From Nocardia brasiliensis IFM 10847 (GTDB lineage: Bacteria > Actinomycetota > Actinomycetes > Mycobacteriales > Mycobacteriaceae): DNA of 54,888 nucleotides. The DNA lies in NCBI RefSeq assembly GCF_000710915.1, contig NZ_BAUA01000061.1:1-54888 (forward strand). The letters are read 5' to 3'. Of the stretch, positions 17,350 through 25,612 are shown in pieces. A program made the translations under genes and the position numbers. Position 1 is the first letter of the stretch, and each line of letters opens with the position of its first letter. Under the pieces are notes generated by a model that ran no database searches, had not been told where the DNA came from, and saw only the letters and a list, made by a program, of their open reading frames with translations.

Positions 17350-18167
17350 CCGGAACTCGCGCCGCCTCGGCATTGCCGGTGGTATCCGGCCGCACCGAGA
17401 CGTGGCGACTGCTGGCGCCGCAGACCGTCATCCAAACGCGGCGGTTGCTGCTGCGCTGGGGGCGTGATCCGTTGACAACGGTGCAGTCGCTGGTGTTTCC
17501 GGCGCTGTTGTTGATCGTGTTGAATACCGTGCTCGGCAAGCAGATCTCGGTCTTCGCCGGTGCCAGTGCGCTGTACGGGTCGGTGCCGATGGTGGCTCTG
17601 GTGGGGGTGATGTCCGGTTCGCTGGCCGGTGCGATCACGCTGGGCCGGGAGCGCGACCAGGGACTGCTGGCCCGGCTATGGGTGCTGCCGGTGCACCGGG
17701 CGTCCGGCTTGGCGTCGCGCATCCTCGCCGAAGCGGTGCGAATCCTGTTGTGCACCACGGTGTTGTTCGCCGTGGGGGTTCTGCTCGGGTTTCGCTTCGA
17801 GCAGGGCGTCCTGGCCGGGCTCGCGCTGTTCGGCGTGCCACTGCTGTACGGGCTGGGTTTCGCGACACTGGTCACCGCCGTCGCCACGTGCACTACGAAA
17901 GCCGCTCTGGTGGAGGCAGTTTCGCTCGGCTCGTCGCTGATGATGTTCTTCAGCACGGGTTTCGCGCCGCTGAGTGCGTATCCGCGCTGGGCGCAACCGA
18001 TCGTCGCGCATCAACCGATGACCCATGCGATCGACGCGATGCGCGGTTTGTCCCTCGGCGGTGCGGTCCGTGCGCCGCTGCTCGCCACGATGGCGTGGTC
18101 GGTGGGGGCGATCGTGCTGTTCGCGGTGCCCGCGGCCGTCGGCTACCGCCGCGCCAGCCGCGCCTAG
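17346..18167 (+). CDS. ABC-2 type transporter permease, second of pair
   Basis: A 273-residue ABC-2 permease. Hydrophobic segments begin at SLVFPALLLIVLNTVL and SVPMVALVGVMSG. The ERDQGLLARLWVLPVHRASGLASRIL motif region, cut here to its core RDQGLLARLWVLP, is typical of DrrB-like subunits. The HQPMTHAIDAMRGLSLGG segment mirrors the NQPVSQ segment of its partner. It starts within the stop of the first permease. The pair would form a heterodimeric exporter once joined by an ATPase encoded elsewhere. It converges on the XRE gene, with only 2 bp between stops. Confidence 0.87.
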   Translation: MTGTRAASALPVVSGRTETWRLLAPQTVIQTRRLLLRWGRDPLTTVQSLVFPALLLIVLNTVLGKQISVFAGASALYGSVPMVALVGVMSGSLAGAITLGRERDQGLLARLWVLPVHRASGLASRILAEAVRILLCTTVLFAVGVLLGFRFEQGVLAGLALFGVPLLYGLGFATLVTAVATCTTKAALVEAVSLGSSLMMFFSTGFAPLSAYPRWAQPIVAHQPMTHAIDAMRGLSLGGAVRAPLLATMAWSVGAIVLFAVPAAVGYRRASRA

Positions 18168-18169
18168 GC

Positions 18170-19030
18170 CTAGCCCATCTTGCCCGCGGCGTCGGTGATC
18201 ATCGCCGCGGAATCGCGTGGGCTCAGAGCCATGGCACGCAACTGGTCGAAGATCACGCCGAAGCGCCGGATCTCGGGATGGCCCTCGATCAGCTCGTCGC
18301 CCGCGATGCCCTCTACGTAGACCAGTTCCGGATCGGCCGGGTCGGGAAAGTCGAGCAGCGTGAACGAACCAGCCATCCCGGGGTGGGCGCCCGCGTCGAA
18401 CGGCAGGATCTGCAGAATCACGTTCTTGCGCTTGGTTTCCTGGAGCAGCCGGTCCAGCTGGCCGCGCATCACCGCGGGTCCGCCGACGGTGCGCCGGATC
18501 GCCGCCTCGTCCATCACCACCCACAGCTCGAGCGGTTCCTCTTTGGTGAGGTTGGCGGCGCGGTCCATCCTGGCGCGGGCTCGGTCCTCCATCACCGACG
18601 CCTCCACCTTCGGCATCGAGGTGTCGATCACCGCGGTCGCGTACTCCATGGTCTGCAGCAGTCCAGGAATGGTGGAGGTCTGGTAGTGCCGCGCCGACAG
18701 CGCCTCGGCCTCGAAGTTGATGTAGGCCGCGTAGACCTCGGAGACGCTGCCCTCGTAAGCCCGTGACATACCGGGCTTGAGCGCGTCCGAGAGTAGTTCG
18801 CCGGCGTCCTCGCGCTGCTCCTCGCTCACGCCGTACAGATCGAGCATCGCCTGCAGGGTGCGTCGTTGCGGCCGAGCCTGCGCGGTCTCGATCCGATACA
18901 GCGTGGTGACGTTGATGCCGGTCTTCGCGCTGACCTCTTCTTTGCTGAGTCCGGCGTGTTCGCGCATCTCGTGCAGCATCGCGGCCAATCTGCGCAATCG
19001 CACGGTCAGGACGGTGCGCTTGCCTGCCAT
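18170..19030 (-). CDS. XRE-family regulator with DUF5753 (Scr1-like)
   Basis: A 286-residue regulator with an N-terminal helix-turn-helix (LRRLAAMLHEMREHAGLSKE through TGINVTTLYRIE, about residues 8-65). A C-terminal DUF5753 domain follows, seen from SARHYQTSTIPGLLQTMEYA to FDAGAHPGMAGSFTLLDF. This architecture is abundant in Streptomyces and Nocardia, usually beside a small DUF397-type partner; no such partner is seen here. The ATG at 19030 follows a GGAGGG ribosome site; an upstream extension to 19153 was rejected. It is divergent from the secreted RNase gene. Confidence 0.92.
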   Translation of the reverse strand: MAGKRTVLTVRLRRLAAMLHEMREHAGLSKEEVSAKTGINVTTLYRIETAQARPQRRTLQAMLDLYGVSEEQREDAGELLSDALKPGMSRAYEGSVSEVYAAYINFEAEALSARHYQTSTIPGLLQTMEYATAVIDTSMPKVEASVMEDRARARMDRAANLTKEEPLELWVVMDEAAIRRTVGGPAVMRGQLDRLLQETKRKNVILQILPFDAGAHPGMAGSFTLLDFPDPADPELVYVEGIAGDELIEGHPEIRRFGVIFDQLRAMALSPRDSAAMITDAAGKMG

Positions 19031-19209
19031 GACAACATCCCTCCGATGTGCGCCAGCGAAAATCAGAGCGTACCCCGTTCCATGCTGCGCGGAACCGAGG
19101 TTTGCGGGCACACATGACATTTCATGCCCGCCGCCCGGCAGCCCAATCTTCACCGCACGGAAACCTGCGGAAACCTGGTGTTCGGCTCGGGGCAGTAGGT
19201 TCTGCGCCT

Positions 19210-19635
19210 ATGACTGGGGTGGCATCGATAGCGAAGCGTGTCGGGTTCACCGTTGCCGCGCTGGTGGCGGGCCTGACCCTGGTGCTCGGGTTGTCGACGG
19301 GTGCGCAACAAGCGGCACGGCCGGTGCCTGCCGATTCGATCACGCTGGTCGGCGCCAGCGTTCCGCAGCGGGCCTGGGACACGCTCGCGCGCATCGACGC
19401 GGGCACCTGGCCGCCGAACGACGGCTCCGGGACCAAAGGCGGCGGCACCTGGCAGAACCGCGACGGCACCCTGCCTCGCACCGATGCGGCAGGCAACGCG
19501 ATCGCGTATCGCGAGTGGGACGTCAACATCAAACAGCCGGGCCACAACCGCGATGCCGAGCGAATAGTCACCGGCAGCGATCGGTCCGCCTGGTACACAG
19601 CCGACCACTACGCGACGTTCACCAGAATGCGCTGA
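19210..19635 (+). CDS. Secreted guanyl-specific ribonuclease, RNase Sa/barnase fold
   Basis: A 141-residue product with a signal peptide (hydrophobic core VGFTVAALVAGLTLVLGL, residues 11-28). The mature domain matches RNase Sa: REWDV carries the catalytic glutamate (E102), ERIVTGSDRSAWYTADHY carries R118, and H133 sits in the DHYATF box. All three catalytic residues are present. Unlike RNase Sa, the protein has no cysteine, so the family disulfide is missing. No barstar-like inhibitor is adjacent, in keeping with export before folding. Roles could be nutrient scavenging or attack on neighbours. The ATG at 19210 was chosen because it gives a normal signal peptide. Confidence 0.92.
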   Translation: MTGVASIAKRVGFTVAALVAGLTLVLGLSTGAQQAARPVPADSITLVGASVPQRAWDTLARIDAGTWPPNDGSGTKGGGTWQNRDGTLPRTDAAGNAIAYREWDVNIKQPGHNRDAERIVTGSDRSAWYTADHYATFTRMR

Positions 19636-20021
19636 GCGCCGGTTCGATCATCGACTTCCCGTACGGGCTCGGAAGCTTCCGCTTCCGAGTCCGTTTTGTC
19701 GTCGTTCGGAGACGGACCGGTCGGTAGTTCGTGATTGCGCGATCGTAGCCAGGCCGATCGGTCTATTAGTCATAATGGCTGGTCCTGGCGTTGTCACTGG
19801 GAGTCCTAAGTTGTTGGGGCAGTGCGGGGATGGGCAGTGAAACGGCGGTAGGACACAGTTGGTGCAGCAATGCGGACGCACTCTTGCGTTCTTGCATCTG
19901 TAAGAGCATGATCCAGCTAGCCTAGTTGTGAAGAACCGATCCGATGACCGGGATAACCGAATCGAGAGCCAATTATGTTGGTACAAAGCGCGTTGGTGTC
20001 GGGTGAAGTCGGGGTGGAGGC
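19636..20021. other. Non-coding gap before DUF4254 copy 2
   Basis: About 390 bp between the RNase stop and the DUF4254 start, clearly less GC-rich than the flanks (especially 19760-20000). Short open frames in it on both strands are cysteine- and arginine-rich shadows with no ribosome site. The promoter for DUF4254 copy 2 is expected here, but no clear -10/-35 pair was chosen. Confidence 0.45.
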
Positions 20022-20462
20022 ATGAGTGCGCCAACGGTGGGGGTACTGCCGACTGCTCCGCAATTGTTGTGTGCCTTTCAAGGGCGCCGTTTCCAGGACC
20101 GGGAAATGCTGCGTTCGGCACATGCGCTCGCCGAGCTACATGCTCGGCGGCGCCAGGTCGGAGACTCCGCTCTGATCATTGAAATCGACTGCCGCAGAAG
20201 CGAACTGGTCGACGACATCAATGATTGGATCGGCAAGGAGATACCCCAGCATCGCAATGGCGCGTCGCTGCACACCGAAAGTCTCGGTGCGGTGGTGGAC
20301 CGAATGGCCCGCAGCTGGGTGGACGCCAATCAAGCCATCGACACCGAGGGCGCGCGCAGCGACAATACCCATAAACATTGGTACCACTTGGCCGAACTCG
20401 TTGACGGGTACACTGATTTGGTAACCGACGTGGCCGGTGGCCGCCGTCGATTGCCTTCGTGA
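20022..20462 (+). CDS. DUF4254-family protein, copy 2
   Basis: A 146-residue helical protein, paralogous to the gene at 13898. Shared features are I-E-x-D-x-R-R-x-x-L-V-x-x-I-x-D-W (IIEIDCRRSELVDDINDW), a central E-x-x-G-x-x-V-D-R-x-A helix, and the C-terminal GYTDLVTDVAGGRRRLPS helix. The ATG at 20022 has a strong GGTGGAGG ribosome site, so this copy has the clearer start of the two. Function is unknown. It is followed by a hairpin at 20465 that probably ends its transcript. Confidence 0.83.
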   Translation: MSAPTVGVLPTAPQLLCAFQGRRFQDREMLRSAHALAELHARRRQVGDSALIIEIDCRRSELVDDINDWIGKEIPQHRNGASLHTESLGAVVDRMARSWVDANQAIDTEGARSDNTHKHWYHLAELVDGYTDLVTDVAGGRRRLPS

Positions 20463-20464
20463 AA

Positions 20465-20490
20465 GTGGCGCTCGGACCCGACAGCGCCAC
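20465..20490 (+). terminator. Hairpin after DUF4254 copy 2
   Basis: GTGGCGCT (20465-20472) and AGCGCCAC (20483-20490) make a perfect 8-bp stem with a 10-nt loop, 3 bp after the DUF4254 stop codon. There is no T-run, which is common for terminators in this group. Confidence 0.6.
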
Positions 20491-20594
20491 AGCCTCCTAG
20501 GCGACGTGCCGGGCGCAAATCATCCGACCAGTGATTTCGCCCGGGCATTCACGTTGTCGCACAGTGACGGCGGGCGCAACGGGGCGCCTCGCCC

Positions 20595-20627
20595 GGCGTG
20601 CCGCGTGGTCGACTGGCGCGGCACGCC
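20595..20627. terminator. Strong hairpin downstream of the HEAT-repeat gene
   Basis: GGCGTGCCGCG (20595-20605) and CGCGGCACGCC (20617-20627) make a perfect 11-bp stem with an 11-nt loop. It lies 23 bp beyond the stop of the minus-strand HEAT gene and faces the DUF4254 gene, so it can end transcription from either side. Confidence 0.65.
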
Positions 20628-20650
20628 CGCTGAAAACCCGCCTTCCGCAA

Positions 20651-23600
20651 TCACTCCGCAACAGTGAAGACCTCGTGCGCGGCGAATCGCACATCCTCCT
20701 GCTCGTGCGTCCGCATTCGGGCGAGTAGTTCGACCCAGTCCGCGCTCCAGCCGAAATGACTGCCGCACTGCGAGATCAACGTCAGCGCGCAGAGCGCTGC
20801 CGCCGTCGAGTCGGCGGACACCGCCCGTACCACCGCTGCCATGGTGTCCGCGTCAACGACATTCGGAGCGGCCGCCAGCCGGGCCCGCAGCCGTTGCGCC
20901 GGATAGGTCAGCAGTGCGCCCTGCGCGTGCGCACATGCCTGCCGGATGGCCAGCACCCCGGAATCCGCTTCGGCCCACTGGATCCGGGTGAGCCGTAGAT
21001 CGATGGCCGCACGTTGCCAGCCGGGCTCGTGCGCGAGCCGGGCGGCGACGGTCGCGGCGGTCGTGCGGGCCTGCTCCGAACTTTCGGCCGCGGTGGCCAG
21101 CGCGTCGAGCAAGGTCGAGAGTCGCTGGCGCGCAGGCAGATCACGATCGGACAGCACGACGCCCGCCGAGGCGAGCAGTCGATCGACGGCCGCCGGAACA
21201 CGCGCGTGGAAACCGCCGTGCACGAGCACGGGCACCACCTGCCGCCACAACCCGACCTCGCTGAGGTCGGTCAGCCTGCGCACCAAGAGGTCTCCGGTGT
21301 CGCCGGGCGCCCAGCGGTGCCAGGTACCCAGCACCCGCAGCGCCGTGCCGGCGAGCGCGGTATCCGGATCGGCGGCCACCGTATGGACGAGTTCGGCCAT
21401 GCGATGCCGCTGCGCGACCGGAAGGTCGCCGGGGGTGAGCGCCAGCACCTCGCTCGCCACCTCGGGCAGCCGTACGGCCGCGTCCAGGATCTGCCAGGCC
21501 TCGTCGTGCCCCAGCAGCCAACGGCAGCCGAAGACGATGGCGCGCCGCACGTCTCGGTGCTGGCCCGGGCGATCCCAGAGCGCTCGCAGCGTGGCCATCG
21601 CTTCGGGCGCGTGCAACGCCGCCAGCAGACGCACGCCCTCTTTCACGGAGGTGACCTTGGGGGCGTCCAGCAGTGGTCGCAAGGCCACCGCGAGCTGGTC
21701 GGGGGCGATACTCCCGGCGCGGGAAGCCATGCCGCTCACCGCGACCCGGGCGCGGTCGCCGGTCACGTAGCGGCCGAGTATGTCGATGGCGGCCGCGGCC
21801 GGATCGCTGCGGCCGAGCGCGGTGAGCGCGGCCTCGGCCACCGTGAGCTCCGGGTCGTCCAGATACTCGCATAAGCGGGCGACGCTCTCGGGCAGGCGGC
21901 CCAAACGTTGGATCGCCCATGCTTTCTCCCACGGTGCGGTCTGCTTCGACCGCGCCAGCGCGGTGAGCGCGCGGGCGTACAGCTCGACCTGTCGCGGCGT
22001 CCATCCGCCGAACCCGGTCGAGAAGTCCGGCACCATACGCACTTTGGGTGAACTGAAGCGGCCCGGGTTCGCCCCGGCGAGGACCAGGCCGAGCAGATCG
22101 GTGCGCCGCGTCGCGATCAACTGCCGCACCCGGGGCAACGCGATGAGGGAACGGTCACGGTGCAGCAGGACGGCCAGGTGCTCGTCGCGGGTGGCCGGGT
22201 TCGCCAGCACCAGATCGACGGCGGTACGGATGACGTGGTCGTCGCGCGCGCCGCAGGCGCGTAGGAGCAACTGCTGCAACGCCGGGACCTGCCAGGCGCG
22301 CCGGTCCAGGCCCTGGGTGAGGCGCAGCGTCAGATCCCACTCGTCGCGGGCGGCGGCGCTGTCGAGCCGCGGGCGCAGGGTATCGAAGAGGCGGTGCTCC
22401 GCGCCGTGCGGCAGGTCCCGGTGCAGCTGCCACAGCGGTACCGAACTCTCTTGCGCGGCAAGGCTTTCGATAATGCGTAAGGCCGCGCCCGCGAAGGCGG
22501 TTTCGCCGGTGCGGGCCCCGTGCACGAGCAGCGTACGGGCGATCCGGCCGACTGCGTCGATGGTCGCGGACGATCGGTCTCGCGCCTGTACGGCATCGGC
22601 GGTCAGCATTTCCAGCGCGGGCAGGTGGGCACCGCGTAACAGCGTGGGCGGGATCCGGCCGATCGCCTGTAACGCGATGCGCCGCACCGGGTCCTGCTCG
22701 TTGCGCAGCCGGCGCAGCAGGTCGAGCAGCGCGCCGACCGCTTCGGGATCGCGGCTGCCGATCGCGGCGGTCACCAGCAGCGGATAGGCCTGCGCGCGTT
22801 CCTCGGCCGTCGGTCGGCGAATGCTCTCGCGTAATGCGGGTTCGGCCTCGTCCCACGGCAGGCGGGCGATCAAGCGCTCGCGGACGGCTCGAACCTCGGT
22901 GCCGCCGTGCTTGGTGAGCAGCAGCCGGACGAGTGCCGTCCGCTCGTCTCGGGGCACCTGGTCCAGCGCGTCGAGATCGACCCGCGCGGGATCGGTGCCG
23001 GGCCGGATGAACACCTGGATCACCGCGGCCCGCCGGGCCGGCGCCAGCGTGCGCAGGAAGGCCCGTCGCTGGTGGTCGGGGTAGGCGGCGCACAGGGCGA
23101 TCAACCGCTCGTCCGGTAGTTCGCGCAACGCGGTGAACAGGGCACGTCCGGTCAGGCCGGTGCCGCGTCCACTCGGATGCAGGATCAAGGCGCCGACCGC
23201 GTCCACGTCGTGCCGGGCCAGCGCGCCGACGGTGCGGTGCAGCCCGGCGAGCGGCACATATCGGACCGCGCGGGCGGCAAGGGCGAGGAGCCGGTCCGGG
23301 TGGTGTAGTGCGCAGGTGTCGGCGCCCGCGGCGATCCAGGGCCACAGGTGCGGCCACTCCGCTTCACCGGCCAGCGCGGCGAGGCCCTCCAGATGACCGA
23401 GCACGAGATCGGAGTGTTTGCGGTGCAGCGTGCGCCAATTCGGCGTGGCGTAGTCGAGCCGTGGCAGGTACTCGGCGACCACCGCCGCGGAGCAGTACGG
23501 CAGGATATGCGCCGCCTCCGCATCGCCGAAATGCGTTCTTATCTCGGGCAGTAGCGCATCGGCCAGATCCGGGCCCGCCGAACGACGCCCGATCGCGCGA

Positions 23601-23938
23601 TACAGCGTGCGCCGGACACGGTGCGGAAATCGCGACACCCGTGCGACCAGCTCCGCCGGGGCGACGCCGACGCGCACCAGTCCGGCGAGCGCGCGGCACC
23701 CGAATTCCGCTTCCGCCGAATCGAGTTGAGCGAGCAGGTGGGCGCGGTCAGCGGCGATCGTGGCCAGTTGGCCGGCGAGGACGCGCTCGTAGTGGCCGCG
23801 CGCCCCGAGGTCGCTGAGCAGTGCGCCGAGCTCGGGTGTGCCGCGCAGGCGCAGGGCCGTGCCGGCGATCGCGCGCCTGCGCTGCGGTGCGGCCAGCGGT
23901 TCGAGGTCCTTCAGGAGTTTTGTCGCCGGTGCTGCCAT
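20651..23938 (-). CDS. Giant HEAT-repeat alpha-solenoid protein, 1095 aa
   Basis: A 1095-residue protein with no membrane segment or catalytic motif, built of repeated helix pairs rich in Ala, Leu and Arg. Clear HEAT-like units include ALLDLLRRLRNEQDPVRRIA, LCEYLDDPELTVAEAALTAL, and ALRVLGTWHRW. The ATG at 23938 starts a methionine-alanine-alanine N terminus; the stop is at 20651. Proteins of this kind are scaffolds that bind other proteins or nucleic acids, and related solenoids occur in DNA glycosylase (AlkD-like) and defence-associated proteins. No partner domain is fused. The gene stands alone on the minus strand, 60 bp downstream of the DUF4126 gene, so cotranscription with it is possible. 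Confidence 0.82.
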   Translation of the reverse strand: MAAPATKLLKDLEPLAAPQRRRAIAGTALRLRGTPELGALLSDLGARGHYERVLAGQLATIAADRAHLLAQLDSAEAEFGCRALAGLVRVGVAPAELVARVSRFPHRVRRTLYRAIGRRSAGPDLADALLPEIRTHFGDAEAAHILPYCSAAVVAEYLPRLDYATPNWRTLHRKHSDLVLGHLEGLAALAGEAEWPHLWPWIAAGADTCALHHPDRLLALAARAVRYVPLAGLHRTVGALARHDVDAVGALILHPSGRGTGLTGRALFTALRELPDERLIALCAAYPDHQRRAFLRTLAPARRAAVIQVFIRPGTDPARVDLDALDQVPRDERTALVRLLLTKHGGTEVRAVRERLIARLPWDEAEPALRESIRRPTAEERAQAYPLLVTAAIGSRDPEAVGALLDLLRRLRNEQDPVRRIALQAIGRIPPTLLRGAHLPALEMLTADAVQARDRSSATIDAVGRIARTLLVHGARTGETAFAGAALRIIESLAAQESSVPLWQLHRDLPHGAEHRLFDTLRPRLDSAAARDEWDLTLRLTQGLDRRAWQVPALQQLLLRACGARDDHVIRTAVDLVLANPATRDEHLAVLLHRDRSLIALPRVRQLIATRRTDLLGLVLAGANPGRFSSPKVRMVPDFSTGFGGWTPRQVELYARALTALARSKQTAPWEKAWAIQRLGRLPESVARLCEYLDDPELTVAEAALTALGRSDPAAAAIDILGRYVTGDRARVAVSGMASRAGSIAPDQLAVALRPLLDAPKVTSVKEGVRLLAALHAPEAMATLRALWDRPGQHRDVRRAIVFGCRWLLGHDEAWQILDAAVRLPEVASEVLALTPGDLPVAQRHRMAELVHTVAADPDTALAGTALRVLGTWHRWAPGDTGDLLVRRLTDLSEVGLWRQVVPVLVHGGFHARVPAAVDRLLASAGVVLSDRDLPARQRLSTLLDALATAAESSEQARTTAATVAARLAHEPGWQRAAIDLRLTRIQWAEADSGVLAIRQACAHAQGALLTYPAQRLRARLAAAPNVVDADTMAAVVRAVSADSTAAALCALTLISQCGSHFGWSADWVELLARMRTHEQEDVRFAAHEVFTVAE

Positions 23939-23998
23939 GGTTCGACGGCCCGCCTTTCGGATACCGCTGGGTGGGAGCTGACGAGGTCCGTGGGGGAA

Positions 23999-24595
23999 TC
24001 AGATCGCGGGCGCGTGCCGCGCCGCCCTGCGCTCCCGGCGGCGGCGCAGATAGCGGCGGATGCGGGTGGCGAGGAAGGCCACCAGGACCGAACCGAGCAC
24101 GAGCAGCACGCCCGCGATGATTGCCGCCGGGATCGGATGGAAGATCGCCAGCGTGATGATCCCGGCGACCGCGGTGTCCTCCGCGGTGCTCGCCACGACA
24201 TTGCTGACCGGCTCCGGCGAGGTGTTGATCGCCATCCGCATGCCCGCCTTGACCAGATGACTGGCCAGCGCGCTGAAGCCACCGACCGCGCCGGCCGCCA
24301 GCTCCGGCAGCGAACCGTCCTGTCCCGCAATCAAAGCCGCCACCACCGCGCCCGAGAGGGGACGCACCACGGTGTGGAACGCATCCCAGAACGAATCCAG
24401 GTACGGGATCTTGTCCGCCACCGCTTCGATCAGGAACAGCACCGCGGCGGCGATCAGCACATCGGTCCGCTGCAGCGCCGCGGGCACCGAATCGGCGAGG
24501 CCGGTGCGCCCGAAGAGGCCGAGCAGCAGGACGACGGCGTACGCGTTCACCCCGCTCGCCCAGCCCGCGGTGAAGATCAACGGAAGTGCGGTCAC
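23999..24595 (-). CDS. DUF4126-family membrane protein
   Basis: A 198-residue protein with about five hydrophobic segments: TALPLIFTAGWASGVNAYAV, VLIAAAVLFLIEAVADKIP, VVAALIAGQDGS onward, AGIITLAIFHPIPAAIIAG and LVLGSVLVAFLA. A very basic C terminus follows (RIRRYLRRRRERR). The G-x-N-A-Y and E-x-x-A-D-K-I-P-x-x-D motifs and the size identify DUF4126. Function is unknown. The start is a GTG at 24595. It lies between the HEAT gene and a long palindromic repeat. Confidence 0.82.
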   Translation of the reverse strand: MTALPLIFTAGWASGVNAYAVVLLLGLFGRTGLADSVPAALQRTDVLIAAAVLFLIEAVADKIPYLDSFWDAFHTVVRPLSGAVVAALIAGQDGSLPELAAGAVGGFSALASHLVKAGMRMAINTSPEPVSNVVASTAEDTAVAGIITLAIFHPIPAAIIAGVLLVLGSVLVAFLATRIRRYLRRRRERRAARHAPAI

Positions 24596-24607
24596 CTCGC
24601 CATCCTA

Positions 24608-24769
24608 GGGCCTGTTTCATGAGTCACGGCGGCGCCTTCGGGGTCCAGCTCGCCGCCTGGCCGCGTTGTCGTCGTCGCCGATACAACCCCCGGTATCGGC
24701 TCCTCCTCCGCCTTGCCAGGCGACGAGCTGGACCCCGAATGCATCCACCGTGACTCATGAAGCAGGCCC
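24608..24769. repeat. 162-bp imperfect palindrome, MITE-like
   Basis: The left arm starts GGGCCTGTTTCATGAGTCAC at 24608. The right arm, read on the other strand from 24769, starts GGGCCTGCTTCATGAGTCAC. The arms continue to match through TTCGGGGTCCAGCTCG and CGCCTGGC, with few mismatches and one indel. They diverge into triplet runs (GTC on one side, GAG on the other) and match again at GCCGATAC around an 8-nt loop. It carries no gene. It sits between the last phosphonate transporter gene and the DUF4126 gene. It could be a non-autonomous insertion or a bidirectional terminator. Confidence 0.75.
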
Positions 24770-24811
24770 GGGCGGGGCGGCGCGCACCGGCCGGGACCAA
24801 CGCGGCCCGGG

Positions 24812-25609
24812 TCAGCGCAGGGTCGCGCGGCTGCGGATCCGCCCGAGCAGGATGAGCGCCACCAGGGTGGTCAGCACGAGCAGGGTGGTGCTCGCCGCCG
24901 CGTCGAAGACCTCGCCGCGATCGGTCTGGGCGAAGATGCTGACCGGCAGCGTCTTCCAGGTGGCCGGGTACACCATGACGGTGGCGCCGAGTTCGCCCAT
25001 CGACAGCGCGACGGCCAGGCCCGCGGCCGCGCCGAGAGCCGGCAGCAGCAAGGGCAACGTCACCTGGAACAGGACCCTGGCCGGTCCCGCGCCCAGCGAT
25101 TCGGCGGCTTGCCGGTAGCCGGGGTCGATCCGGTCCAGCGCGGCCGATACCGCACTGAACGCGTACGCCAGCACCAGCACCGAATGCGCAAGGACGACAA
25201 TCCATTTCGTGCCGCCGAGCAGGGCGGGCCGCTCGTTGAACGCGATCAGCACGCCGAGGCCGACGGCGACCGACGGGACCGCGACCGGCAGGTGGAACAC
25301 GGCATCGGTGCAGCGCCGCCACCAGCCGGGCGCCTCGCGCGCCGCCAGCGCCGCCCAGGTGCCGAGCACCAGCGAGACGGCGCCGGCCAGCAGCGCGGTC
25401 TGCAGGCTCACCGAGAGGCTGGCCGCCTGCTCGCCGGACAGCGCCCGCCCGAAGTTGGCGAAGCCGAGGTCCGCGGGCAGCGGGCCGGTCCAGCTGCCCG
25501 CCAGCGCGGCCGCCGCCACCGTCGCGATCGGGGCGAGGAACACCACGAGCACGACGAGCGCGAACCCCGCCAGCACGACGGCTCTGCCCTTTTTCGTCCA
25601 CACCAGCAT
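24812..25609 (-). CDS. Aminophosphonate ABC transporter permease, PhnV-like
   Basis: A 265-residue inner-membrane permease of the BPD_transp_1 type, with six hydrophobic segments. The EAA loop is seen as GYRQAAESLGAGPARVLFQV. With its partner at 25613 it forms the channel of an importer. Assignment to the 2-aminoethylphosphonate class rests on operon context (HAD phosphonatase, FAD oxidase, PhnS-like binding protein); by sequence alone, iron or thiamine importers are similar. It starts 3 bp after the upstream permease stop, and it is the last gene of the operon. Confidence 0.85.
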   Translation of the reverse strand: MLVWTKKGRAVVLAGFALVVLVVFLAPIATVAAAALAGSWTGPLPADLGFANFGRALSGEQAASLSVSLQTALLAGAVSLVLGTWAALAAREAPGWWRRCTDAVFHLPVAVPSVAVGLGVLIAFNERPALLGGTKWIVVLAHSVLVLAYAFSAVSAALDRIDPGYRQAAESLGAGPARVLFQVTLPLLLPALGAAAGLAVALSMGELGATVMVYPATWKTLPVSIFAQTDRGEVFDAAASTTLLVLTTLVALILLGRIRSRATLR

Positions 25610-25612
25610 GAT

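Noticed and set aside
16300..17373. N-terminal extension of the amino-acid permease frame to 812 codons
   Set aside because: The extension overlaps the ABC-2 permease genes antisense and is low-complexity; the ATG at 16299 has a strong ribosome site and gives a normal APC length.
19648..20121. 157-codon minus-strand frame in the gap before DUF4254 copy 2
   Set aside because: Cysteine-, proline- and histidine-rich with no ribosome site, and it overlaps the start of the supported DUF4254 gene.
24608..24769. Plain rho-independent terminator of the phosphonate operon
   Set aside because: The arms are far longer than a terminator needs, contain internal divergence, and lack a T-run; a mobile-element origin fits better, although termination as a side effect is possible.
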